Origin: Chloroflexota bacterium
GTDB lineage: Bacteria; Chloroflexota; Dehalococcoidia; JACPQK01
DNA length: 10,669 bases
Reading direction: 5' to 3'
NCBI GenBank assembly: GCA_016190535.1
Contig: JACPQK010000077.1
Span: forward strand, 1-10,669
Below, piece after piece: positions 1 through 6,185 of the stretch. Below the pieces are notes generated by a model. That model did no database searches. It saw only the letters and a list, made by a program, of their open reading frames with translations, and had not been told where the DNA came from. Within the stretch, counting starts at the first letter, position 1; the number at the start of each line of letters is the position of its first letter. Position numbers and translations under genes: made by a program.

Positions 1-1581
1 CTTGGCTATCTCCTCGGTAAGCTCGGCGGGGAAACCGTAGGTATCAAAAAGCACAAAAGTAGCAAGTCCGGAGACCTTTTCGGCAACTGCCCTTACCGTT
101 GCTTCTACCCCCTTGAACTGCTCATTGAGCCGCAGTTTGAACACCTCGATTGGTTCATGCGGGCCTGTGTCACGCATCTGAACCATATTTTTCAGACCTC
201 CGAGAGCCTCATCTACGGGCCTTAAGTCCTCTTCTATCACATTCCTTCCGCTAACTAGCAGCATTCCTTCCCACGCTCTGCAGTCTCTACGGAAATCCTC
301 AACTGCCAGAGAAACCGCATTCAGCAAATGATTGATTGGCCGTTCTGATAGCGCATTGCGGAACGCAGCCTTGAACGTGGGGAAATATTCCCTCAGTTGC
401 CTTCGCAACTCTACGATGGTTCCCTCCAACACGCCACTTCCAACGGCGACAGTGTTATGGAAGCTGGCCTCCTCGTGCTCCACCAGGCGCAGGACGAACT
501 CCTGCTGGCGCACCAGCTCGGGGTAGGCGTGGCCCATCTGCCCGATGACCGCCTCGGCCACCTTCGCCAAAAAGGGCTCCTTGAGGCCCAGCAGCCGGCC
601 GTAGCGCACCGCCCGGCGCAGCACCCTGCGCAGCACGTAGCCCCGCCCCTCGTTGGAGGGCACCACGCCATCGGCTAGCAGGAAGGCAATACCCCGACTA
701 TGCTCGGCTACGATCCGCAGTGCCCGGTCACTCTTGGCATCGCGCCCATTGGGTACGCCCGATAGCTTGCTCACCAGACGGAGCAAGGGCTGAAATATCT
801 CGGTATCGTAGAAGGAGACCCGTCCCCCTCGGCCTGAGCTCGGGACGAAGGCTGAGCCTGCCGAAGGATGCTGTCCGGCGACCACGGATACCGCGCGTTC
901 CAGCCCCATGCCGGTATCTATGTTGGGCTGGGGCATCGGTATGCGCTTGCCGTCCATGTCCTGGTCGAACTGGGTGAACACCAGGTTCCATATCTCCAGG
1001 AAGCGGCCGCAGGGGTGGGCTGGCTCGCAGTCGGGGCCGCAGCCGTACTCCTCCCCCCAGTCGTAGTGGATCTCGGAAGACGGGCCGCAGGGGCCGGAGT
1101 CGCCGGCCGGGCCCCAGAAGTTGTCCTTCTCCCCGTAGCGCAGGATGCGGGACTCGGGGACACCCAGGGCCTTCCAGTGGGCAAAGGCCTCGTCGTCGTC
1201 CAGGAATACGGTTATCCACAGCTTTTCTTTGGGCAGGGACAGCGCCCGGGTGACGAACTCCCAGGCCCACTGTATAGCCTCCTTCTTGAAGTAGTCCCCC
1301 ACGCTGAAGTTGCCCAGCATCTCGAAGAAGGTGAGGTGCTTGTCGTCCCCCACGGAGTCTATGTCCGTGGTGCGGAAGCACTTCTGGCAGGAGGCGAGCC
1401 TGGGGCTGGGGGGAACAGCCTCACCGGTGAAGTAGGGCTTGATCTGGACCATGCCCGCCGTGGTCAGCAGCAGGGTGGGGTCGCCAGCAGGCACCAGGGA
1501 GGAGGAGGGCAAGCGCAGGTGCCCCCGCTCCTCGAAGAAGCGGAGGAAAAGCTCCCGTATCTCGTCAGAGGTGGACGACAA
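1..1581 (-). CDS. alaS: Alanyl-tRNA synthetase, N-terminal 527 codons (gene runs off the window start)
   Basis: Cytoplasmic class II synthetase that charges tRNA-Ala with alanine and clears mischarged Ser/Gly. I translated the minus strand by hand and it is open throughout. The catalytic core is unmistakable: TTAGMVQIKPYFTGE near residue 40, DNFWGPAGDSGPCGPSSEI near 153, NIDTGMGLER near 220 and PSNEGRGYVLRRVLRRAVRY from 308. DTYGFPAELT, at the entry to the editing region, begins at residue 513. In a typical bacterial AlaRS that motif lies near residue 400, so this protein is about 115 residues longer up to that point. Two insertions explain this: about 16 residues at 239-254 and about 100 residues after residue 387. 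The start is taken as TTG at 1581, because it lies just before STSDEIRELFLRFF, where family proteins begin, and because the in-frame ATGs at 1695 and 1752 lie upstream of the predicted transcript start. The Shine-Dalgarno is weak. The C-terminal part of the protein is outside the window. Confidence 0.95.
   Translation of the reverse strand, partial: MSSTSDEIRELFLRFFEERGHLRLPSSSLVPAGDPTLLLTTAGMVQIKPYFTGEAVPPSPRLASCQKCFRTTDIDSVGDDKHLTFFEMLGNFSVGDYFKKEAIQWAWEFVTRALSLPKEKLWITVFLDDDEAFAHWKALGVPESRILRYGEKDNFWGPAGDSGPCGPSSEIHYDWGEEYGCGPDCEPAHPCGRFLEIWNLVFTQFDQDMDGKRIPMPQPNIDTGMGLERAVSVVAGQHPSAGSAFVPSSGRGGRVSFYDTEIFQPLLRLVSKLSGVPNGRDAKSDRALRIVAEHSRGIAFLLADGVVPSNEGRGYVLRRVLRRAVRYGRLLGLKEPFLAKVAEAVIGQMGHAYPELVRQQEFVLRLVEHEEASFHNTVAVGSGVLEGTIVELRRQLREYFPTFKAAFRNALSERPINHLLNAVSLAVEDFRRDCRAWEGMLLVSGRNVIEEDLRPVDEALGGLKNMVQMRDTGPHEPIEVFKLRLNEQFKGVEATVRAVAEKVSGLATFVLFDTYGFPAELTEEIAK
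58..420 (-). other. About 100-residue low-GC insertion inside alaS
   Basis: This in-frame stretch lies between a segment resembling the end of the tRNA-recognition domain (EEASFHNTVAVGSGVLEG) and FVLFDTYGFP at the start of the editing region. Usual AlaRS proteins have about 20 residues here; this one has about 121. By my count positions 61-420 are about 51% GC, against 70% for positions 481-600 of the same gene. The inserted peptide is rich in charged and helix-forming residues (for example ELRRQLREYF, LAVEDFRRDCRAWEG, EVFKLRLNEQFKGVEATV). I do not recognise it as a known domain. The reading frame stays open on both sides. Confidence 0.7.
824..868. repeat. Small palindromic repeat inside alaS, read through in frame
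   Basis: On the minus strand this stretch begins TCCTTCGGCAGGCTCAGCC and is followed, in the opposite orientation, by a second degenerate copy. On the plus strand that second copy reads CTCGGCCTGAGCTCGGGACG. The words resemble the CCTTCG(A/G)CA(A/G)GCTCAGGACGAA family of short palindromic repeats that I recall being scattered through several bacterial genomes, including Chloroflexota. It encodes PSAGSAFVPSSGRGGR at residues 239-254, between ERAVSVVAGQH and YDTEIFQPLL. Ordinary AlaRS proteins run almost directly between those two motifs. Family membership is recalled, not searched. Confidence 0.6.
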
Positions 1582-1592
1582 ATCTCGTGAAC

Positions 1593-1619
1593 CTAGAGCA
1601 ACCGTATTTCTGATGGCAT
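1593..1619 (-). other. Possible 8-codon leader mini-ORF ahead of alaS
   Basis: Within the predicted alaS 5' leader an ATG opens a reading frame MPSEIRLL that stops with TAG 11 nt before the alaS TTG start. It is in a different frame from alaS. It resembles the first residues of AlaRS itself (TSDEIREL). There is no clear ribosome binding site, so it may be chance. Confidence 0.2.
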
Positions 1620-1636
1620 TTAGCTGCTTTCCGTCA

Positions 1637-1665
1637 ATTGTAGGCGGGCCAAATAGGGGTGTCAA
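1637..1665 (-). promoter_or_regulatory. Sigma-70-type promoter for alaS
   Basis: Read on the minus strand: a perfect TTGACA -35 (1665-1660), a 17-bp spacer and TACAAT (1642-1637), which matches the TATAAT consensus at five of six positions. Transcription would start near 1630, leaving a leader of about 50 nt before the TTG at 1581. This excludes the more upstream in-frame ATGs as alaS starts. Confidence 0.8.
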
Positions 1666-1759
1666 CGGAGCGTAGCCCCCCTCACCAATAACCATTGCTA
1701 GCGCTGTGGCAAAATATATACCTCTCCGGAAATGTCTATGCAATTCGCTCATCTCGCAG

Positions 1760-1765
1760 TATAAT
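1760..1765 (+). promoter_or_regulatory. -10 box TATAAT immediately upstream of the MmgE/PrpD gene
   Basis: A perfect TATAAT ends 7 nt before the ATG at 1773, so the expected transcription start falls on or next to the start codon. No -35 box better than 3/6 is found at 15-19 bp, and there is no Shine-Dalgarno. The arrangement fits a leaderless transcript, which is inference. With the divergent alaS promoter it makes up the 1582-1772 intergenic region. Confidence 0.4.
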
Positions 1766-1772
1766 TCCGGCT

Positions 1773-3134
1773 ATGCCAGACCCCCCTGGCCCCACCGCAC
1801 GTCTTTGTGAGTGGGCCTGTGCCACCCGCTATGCTGACCTGCCTGCCCCCGTCCGGGAGGAGGCCCAGACCCTCCTCTTAGACTCCGTAGGGGGTATGAT
1901 TGCTAGCGCCCGGCTGCCCACTTGCCTGCCCGTGGTGGAGATGGTGAGGTCCCAGGGAGACCACGGCGGTTGTAGCATCGTCGGCCACCCCTTGAGGACC
2001 AGCGTGACTCTGGCTGCCCTGGCCAACGGCACTATCTCCCACGGCGACCAGATAGAGGCCACCGGCCAGCGGGGGGCCGGCCACTTCGGGTCCGTCCCGG
2101 TGCCTGTAGCCATCACTGTGGCCCAGTACGTCCACGCCTCGGGAAAGGACTTCTTGCGGGCCCTGGCCCTGGGCTGCGAGGTGACGGCCCGGGTCAACAG
2201 TCTCCTGGCCGAGGTCCTGGGGACCGCCCAGCGCAAGTTCACCGAGGTCATCGGCGGCACCCTGGGGGGGGCCGTCGCCGCCGGCCTGCTCCTTGATCTG
2301 AGCCCACAGCAGTTGGAGCACGCCCTGGGCCTGGCGGGGACCCACGCCAGCGGGCTCAGCGCCGGGACGGGCGCGATGGGCGGAGACCATACCCACCAGT
2401 CCAAGTCCCTCCAGCGGGGCATGGCGGCGCAGACAGGGGTCATTGCTGCCCTGCTAGCCCAGAAGGACTGTCACGGGCCCCTGGAGATACTGGCCACTGA
2501 CAACGGCTTCTTCGACGTCTTTGCCGGGTACGCAGGCCTGGGCAAGCGGGTGACCGAGGGCCTGGGAGAGACCTACCTCATGCGAGAGGTGTTCTACCGG
2601 CGCTTCTCCGTGGCCGGCCCCGGCCAGGCGCCCCTCTATGCCTTCTCGCAGTTGCTAAAACAAGAGAGCCTTAAAGCCGAGGACATCTCCCTGGTGGAGG
2701 TCTCCCTGTCCCGGGATGGCTACCTGGCCGTAGCCAACATGCGGCACGCCTCCATGTATCTGCCTACTGCCCTCTCCCTGGCGGTGGTGTTTGGAGAGGT
2801 GGGCTTCCAGCATTTTCATGACGCTCGCTACTACGATGACCCCCGGGTCAAGGCCTTCGAGGAGCGTGTGCGCCCCTTCCCCAGGCCGGGGAAGGGCTCG
2901 CCGGGCAGCCGCCTCCAGATGCAGATGCGGGTATTCACCCGCGATGGGCGGGTACTGACCACTGATATGCGTTACCCCTTGATGAATCGAGAAGAGCTAC
3001 AGCAGAAGTTCCACGCCCTCGTTGGGCTGAGGGCCAGCCAGGAACGTGTTCTGGAGCTGGAGAGGAAGCTGAAAAGCATTGAAAGTATGGAGGACGTAGC
3101 TCCTTTTATCGCTGAGCTAGAACTGGCCTCATAG
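1773..3134 (+). CDS. MmgE/PrpD family protein (2-methylcitrate dehydratase / aconitate decarboxylase-like), variant active site
   Basis: About 453 residues, the usual length for the family. Known members dehydrate 2-methylcitrate or decarboxylate cis-aconitate in the cytoplasm. Family landmarks: an N-terminus RLCEWACATRYADLP, LLLDSVGGMIAS, ALANGTISHGDQIEA (H90), SKSLQRGMAAQTGVIAALLA with the conserved Lys at 211, and GPLEILATDNGFFDVFA. The active site looks altered. The usual H-x-x-D-F-D-D stretch is HGDQIEA. The usual GFHPT motif reads RKFTEV, with Thr157 where His is expected. The K-x-x-H motif ends in Gln214. The start MPDPPGP at 1773 was chosen over the ATG at 1695 because family proteins begin about there and the upstream residues look non-coding and overlap the promoter. 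The gene ends 43 nt before the solute-binding protein, so the two are probably co-transcribed. The substrate is unknown; fold assignment is firm, reaction is not. Confidence 0.85.
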   Translation: MPDPPGPTARLCEWACATRYADLPAPVREEAQTLLLDSVGGMIASARLPTCLPVVEMVRSQGDHGGCSIVGHPLRTSVTLAALANGTISHGDQIEATGQRGAGHFGSVPVPVAITVAQYVHASGKDFLRALALGCEVTARVNSLLAEVLGTAQRKFTEVIGGTLGGAVAAGLLLDLSPQQLEHALGLAGTHASGLSAGTGAMGGDHTHQSKSLQRGMAAQTGVIAALLAQKDCHGPLEILATDNGFFDVFAGYAGLGKRVTEGLGETYLMREVFYRRFSVAGPGQAPLYAFSQLLKQESLKAEDISLVEVSLSRDGYLAVANMRHASMYLPTALSLAVVFGEVGFQHFHDARYYDDPRVKAFEERVRPFPRPGKGSPGSRLQMQMRVFTRDGRVLTTDMRYPLMNREELQQKFHALVGLRASQERVLELERKLKSIESMEDVAPFIAELELAS

Positions 3135-3165
3135 TGGATAAGGGTTTCGAGTCTCTCAAAGTATC

Positions 3166-3172
3166 AAGGAGG
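3166..3172 (+). promoter_or_regulatory. Strong Shine-Dalgarno for the solute-binding protein
   Basis: AAGGAGG lies 5 nt before the ATG at 3178. It is the strongest ribosome binding site of the plus-strand transport group, and fits a binding protein needed in excess over its permeases. Confidence 0.8.
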
Positions 3173-3177
3173 ACACC

Positions 3178-4833
3178 ATGGCGAAGATAGGTAGACTGTT
3201 ATCCATAGCAGGCGTCCTGGTGCTGGTGCTGGCGGCCTGCGGCCCGGCGGCTACAGCAACACCTACCTCTACACCCGCCAGCGTAGCGCCGACGGCCACA
3301 CCCGTGCCGGGGACCACCCCAGTGCCCACACCTACCCCCACCAGGGCAGCCCCCACCGCTACCGCCGGCCCCGCCGCTACGGTGGCTCCCAAGGCCGGGG
3401 GCACGCTGCGGGTCATGTCGGGCACGCCCAGCACGCTGGACCCCCACGTCAGCATCACCCGGGACGGCACCTTCATCTACGCGCTCTTCGACACCCTGCT
3501 GCAAACGGACAAGGACATGCAGCTACGCCCGGGGCTGGCCGAGTCCTGGTCCATGGCAGACCCCACCACCATGGTGCTCAAGCTGCGAAAAGGGGTCAAG
3601 TTCCTGGACGGTACCAGCTTTGACGCGAACGTAGCCAAGTGGAACCTGGACCGCATCATGGACCCCAAGACACCTTCGTCCCTGGGACGGCCGGCATTGC
3701 CAGCCCTGGCCTCCTGGGAGGTGGTGGACGATTACACCTTCAAGGTGAAGCTCAGCAGGCCCTCGGCCCAGACCGTTAACGGGCTGGCGCAGTGGGCCAA
3801 CTCCATGGTGTCTCCGGCCGCCTTGACCATGTGGGGCAAGGACCTCGGCCTCCACCCCACGGGCACCGGGGCCTTCATCTTCGAGAAGTGGGTATCGGAC
3901 ACCTATGTGGAAGTCAAGAGGAACCCTGACTACTGGAAGGCGCCTCTGCCCTATGTAGGGCAAATTCGCTGGACCTGGATCCCCGACTCCGCCACCCAGG
4001 CGGCCATGTTACTCACCGGCAAGGTGGACATGATGGAGGTCACCCAGCCAGAGGATGTATCCCGGATCCAGGCCGCCGGCTTCCGCACCATAGAAGGGGT
4101 CGGGGAGATTAGTGCGTGGGCCTACTTCAACCCCAACCGGCCACCCTTCAACGAGTGGAACTTCCGCCAGGCAATGACCCTCGGTCTCGACCGGGAGGGC
4201 CTGGTGAAGCTGGTAATGAGGGGGCGGGGCAAGCCGACCAGCACCCTGATACCCGATGTCCACCCCGAGCACAACAGCAACCTGCCCGTAGTGCAGCGGG
4301 ACGTGGCCAAGGCCAAGGAGCTGCTGGCCAAGTCCAGCTATAAGGGGGAGGTCATAGAGCTGGGCTGCTGGCCCGGTGTGGCTGCGGCCCCACCCCTGTG
4401 CGAGGCCATGCAGGCCCAGTGGAGGGAGATCGGGATCAATGTTCAGGTACTTATGCACGCCGCGGCGGTGTATGGCAGTGTGTTGAGCAGAATTGACTAT
4501 TCGGTGGCCCTGGCCTGGAACCAGCAGTTCCCTCTGGAGTACCGGATCATGCGTTACCTCCATAGCGCGGGGTCCAACAACCGCGGGCGCTACGCCGTAG
4601 CCAATCCTGACGCCGCCCGCCGGATAGATGAGCTGGCCGAGCTCATCGACGGCAGCATAGACTGGAGTGTCAGGAAGCCCGCCTTCGACGAGATCCAGAA
4701 GATCGTCTACGACGAGGCGCTGGACCTGTTCATGTTCAACCCCATAAGGACCTTTGCCCTTGCCGACAGGGTCCAGGGCTACCAGCGCTATCTGGCCAAG
4801 GAGTGGTACCATGAGATCTGGCTCAAGGACTAG
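3178..4833 (+). CDS. ABC transporter solute-binding lipoprotein, family 5 (DppA/OppA type)
   Basis: 551 residues. It captures a peptide or other small organic solute outside the membrane and passes it to the permeases. Residues 1-20 form a lipoprotein signal peptide and LAAC gives the lipidated Cys21. Residues 22 to about 70 are a low-complexity Thr/Pro/Ala linker, a hallmark of Chloroflexota binding proteins. The family 5 fold begins at GGTLRV and shows GLAESWSMADPTTMVLKLRK, GVKFLDGTSFDANVAKWNLD, HPTGTGAFIFEKW and VKRNPDYWK. It lies 43 nt after the MmgE/PrpD gene and 396 nt before the first permease; that gap holds a repeat. Ligand specificity cannot be read from sequence; family members carry peptides, opines, nickel chelates or glutathione. 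Confidence 0.92.
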   Translation: MAKIGRLLSIAGVLVLVLAACGPAATATPTSTPASVAPTATPVPGTTPVPTPTPTRAAPTATAGPAATVAPKAGGTLRVMSGTPSTLDPHVSITRDGTFIYALFDTLLQTDKDMQLRPGLAESWSMADPTTMVLKLRKGVKFLDGTSFDANVAKWNLDRIMDPKTPSSLGRPALPALASWEVVDDYTFKVKLSRPSAQTVNGLAQWANSMVSPAALTMWGKDLGLHPTGTGAFIFEKWVSDTYVEVKRNPDYWKAPLPYVGQIRWTWIPDSATQAAMLLTGKVDMMEVTQPEDVSRIQAAGFRTIEGVGEISAWAYFNPNRPPFNEWNFRQAMTLGLDREGLVKLVMRGRGKPTSTLIPDVHPEHNSNLPVVQRDVAKAKELLAKSSYKGEVIELGCWPGVAAAPPLCEAMQAQWREIGINVQVLMHAAAVYGSVLSRIDYSVALAWNQQFPLEYRIMRYLHSAGSNNRGRYAVANPDAARRIDELAELIDGSIDWSVRKPAFDEIQKIVYDEALDLFMFNPIRTFALADRVQGYQRYLAKEWYHEIWLKD

Positions 4834-4839
4834 GGGTGT

Positions 4840-4861
4840 GTAACGCTCAATATTTCGTTAC
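4840..4861 (+). other. Hairpin just after the binding-protein gene
   Basis: GTAACG and CGTTAC form a perfect 6-bp stem around a 10-nt loop, starting 6 nt after the stop codon. G-rich sequence follows instead of a T-run, so this is not a canonical intrinsic terminator. It could trim or protect the message end. Confidence 0.3.
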
Positions 4862-4882
4862 GGGGGCGGCGTTCTGCCCTGT

Positions 4883-5002
4883 TGTCATTGCGAGGAGGCC
4901 CGATGTTGCATCTGGACGACGAAGCAATGTCCGCGCTCATTTCAGAGTGGGCCTTGAGATTGCTTCGTCGTCCTTCCAAGGGAAGGACTCCTCGCAATGA
5001 CA
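4883..5002. repeat. 120-bp cruciform/MITE-like inverted repeat between binding-protein and permease genes
   Basis: The outer arms TGTCATTGCGAGGAG (4883-4897) and their exact 15-bp complement (4988-5002) bracket inner arms GGACGACGAAGCAAT (4914-4928) and their exact 15-bp complement (4959-4973). Small hairpins fill the gaps on both sides: GATG-TTG-CATC on the left, and on the right TCCTTCC-AAG-GGAAGGA (4971-4987), whose first three bases overlap the inner arm. The whole can fold as a four-way junction. The words CATTGCGAGGAG and GACGAAGCAATC match a non-coding repeat family I recall from many bacterial genomes. There is no ORF and no clear target-site duplication. Confidence 0.8.
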
Positions 5003-5229
5003 GACTACACTCGGAATATGGGCGTCACTAAGCACTGAACGCGGGGACCGCTAAGCGAAAAGCAAGTGGATAAAGGGTGTTGAGAAACACACCATGTGCC
5101 CAAGCTGGGGGCACTCTAAGGAAAGAAGCCCTCGGCTCGGGCAAAGCGTGATCATATTATGACTACATGGTATGGTGCGCCTGGATGGTGTCCAGGCAAG
5201 TCTCCGCTCGCCTTTACTGAGATGAGGCC
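5003..5229 (+). other. Permease 5' leader with four successive hairpins; no gene seen
   Basis: No coding sequence is supported here. Four short perfect hairpins follow one another: GTGTT-GAGA-AACAC (5077-5090, a GNRA-type loop), GTGCCC/GGGCAC (5096-5114), GCCC/GGGC (5128-5142) and GCCTGGA-TGGTG-TCCAGGC (5179-5197). The last lies about 30 nt before the permease ATG. A TATTAT at 5155-5160 could be a -10 box but lacks a good -35. This could be a structured leader or the remnant of a repeat. It matches no riboswitch class I can name. Confidence 0.3.
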
Positions 5230-6174
5230 ATGACCCGATACATAGTACTGAAGCTGCTGTGGATGGTCCCGGTGCTCTGGCTGGTGGGCCTGGCCTCCTT
5301 CATGCTCATCCAACTGATCCCTGGGGACCCTGTGGACGCCATGCTGGGGCAGAACCCCGACCCACAAGCTGCCGCCCAGTTGCGAGCGCAGCTCGGGCTG
5401 GACCAGCCCCTCCATATTCAGTACGGAAGGTGGCTGAACAACCTGGTGCACGGGGACCTGGGCCGGTCCACCCGCTCGCCCTACAAGACCGCCGACGAGA
5501 TAAAGGCCCGGCTACTGCCTTCCATCGAGCTGCTCGTCCTGTCCATGGTGGCGGCCTGGGCCGTGGGCCTACCTCTGGGCGTCTACATCGGGAGGAGACC
5601 TGGCTCGCTGCTGGACCTTATCGGCACCACTCTGGCCAGCGTCGGTATGGGCACGCCCAACTTCCTGCTGGGGATAATCATGATCTACTTCTTTGCCCTC
5701 AAGCTGGACTGGCTGTCTCCCGTGGGATACATCTCCCCCTTCGAGGACCTGGGCCAGAACCTCAAGCTCATGGTCATGCCCGTCCTGGCCACCTCCACGA
5801 CCTTCCTGCCCTCGCTGGTGCAGCAGACCCGGTCCGCCGTCCTTGAGGTCTACGACGAGATGTTCATTCGGACGGCCCGGGCCAAGGGTCTGGCAGAAAG
5901 GCAGGTACTCTCCCGGCACGCTCTGAAGATCGTCCTCTTCCCCCTGGTTACCCTCACCGGCCTGAGGATCGGCGCTATGTTTGGCGCCGGGGTAATTACC
6001 GAGACCCTCTTCGCCATACCGGGCATGGGCAGGCTGCTGGTGGACTCGGTGGCCTACCGGGATATCACCGTAGTGCAGAGCGTAACCCTCCTTATTACGG
6101 CCACGGTGCTCTTCGCCAACCTGGCGGTGGACGTCCTTTACGTGTACCTGGACCCCAGGGTCAAGTATGGCTAG
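5230..6174 (+). CDS. ABC transporter permease, DppB/OppB type
   Basis: 314 residues, normal family length, in the cytoplasmic membrane. It forms half of the channel fed by the solute-binding protein. The N-terminus MTRYIVLKLLWMVPVLWLVG, the GDPVDAMLGQ segment and the LGLDQPLHIQYGRWL stretch are classic for DppB. About six membrane segments are visible, near residues 9-29, 100-122, 135-158, 178-198, 237-258 and 280-305. The cytoplasmic EAA loop that contacts the ATPase is YDEMFIRTARAKGLAERQVL, starting at residue 208. The protein ends in DPRVKYG, as family members usually do. GAG and GAGG motifs lie close upstream of the ATG. The next permease starts 11 nt after the stop, so the two are translated from one message. 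Confidence 0.93.
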   Translation: MTRYIVLKLLWMVPVLWLVGLASFMLIQLIPGDPVDAMLGQNPDPQAAAQLRAQLGLDQPLHIQYGRWLNNLVHGDLGRSTRSPYKTADEIKARLLPSIELLVLSMVAAWAVGLPLGVYIGRRPGSLLDLIGTTLASVGMGTPNFLLGIIMIYFFALKLDWLSPVGYISPFEDLGQNLKLMVMPVLATSTTFLPSLVQQTRSAVLEVYDEMFIRTARAKGLAERQVLSRHALKIVLFPLVTLTGLRIGAMFGAGVITETLFAIPGMGRLLVDSVAYRDITVVQSVTLLITATVLFANLAVDVLYVYLDPRVKYG

Positions 6175-6185
6175 GACGTTGAACA

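Noticed and set aside
728..1381. Long open frames in the other five frames over alaS (for example minus 728-1381 and plus 868-1590).
   Set aside because: They overlap a gene with unmistakable AlaRS motifs; long shadow frames are expected in GC-rich DNA.
1582..1752. In-frame ATGs at 1695 and 1752 as alaS starts.
   Set aside because: Both lie upstream of the start point set by the TTGACA-17-TACAAT promoter, and the extra residues do not resemble an AlaRS N-terminus.
1695..1772. Upstream ATG that would lengthen the MmgE/PrpD protein by 26 residues.
   Set aside because: The added residues have no family match, and the stretch contains the TATAAT box; family proteins begin near MPDPPGP.
3241..3390. 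Possible DNA repeat or CRISPR-like pattern in the Thr/Pro/Ala-coding stretch.
   Set aside because: It is a low-complexity lipoprotein linker in frame after the lipobox, with no regular repeat-spacer units.
3523..4812. Minus-strand open frames opposite the solute-binding protein gene.
   Set aside because: They have no recognisable motifs, biased composition and no ribosome binding sites; antisense shadows of a well-supported gene.
4840..4870. Intrinsic terminator after the binding-protein gene.
   Set aside because: The 6-bp stem is followed by G-rich sequence rather than a T-run.
5175..5229. GTGCGCC followed by a hairpin and AAGT, resembling the 5' end of a group II intron.
   Set aside because: No domain V/VI, no reverse transcriptase, and only 55 nt remain before a real permease start. 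At most a fragment, more likely chance.
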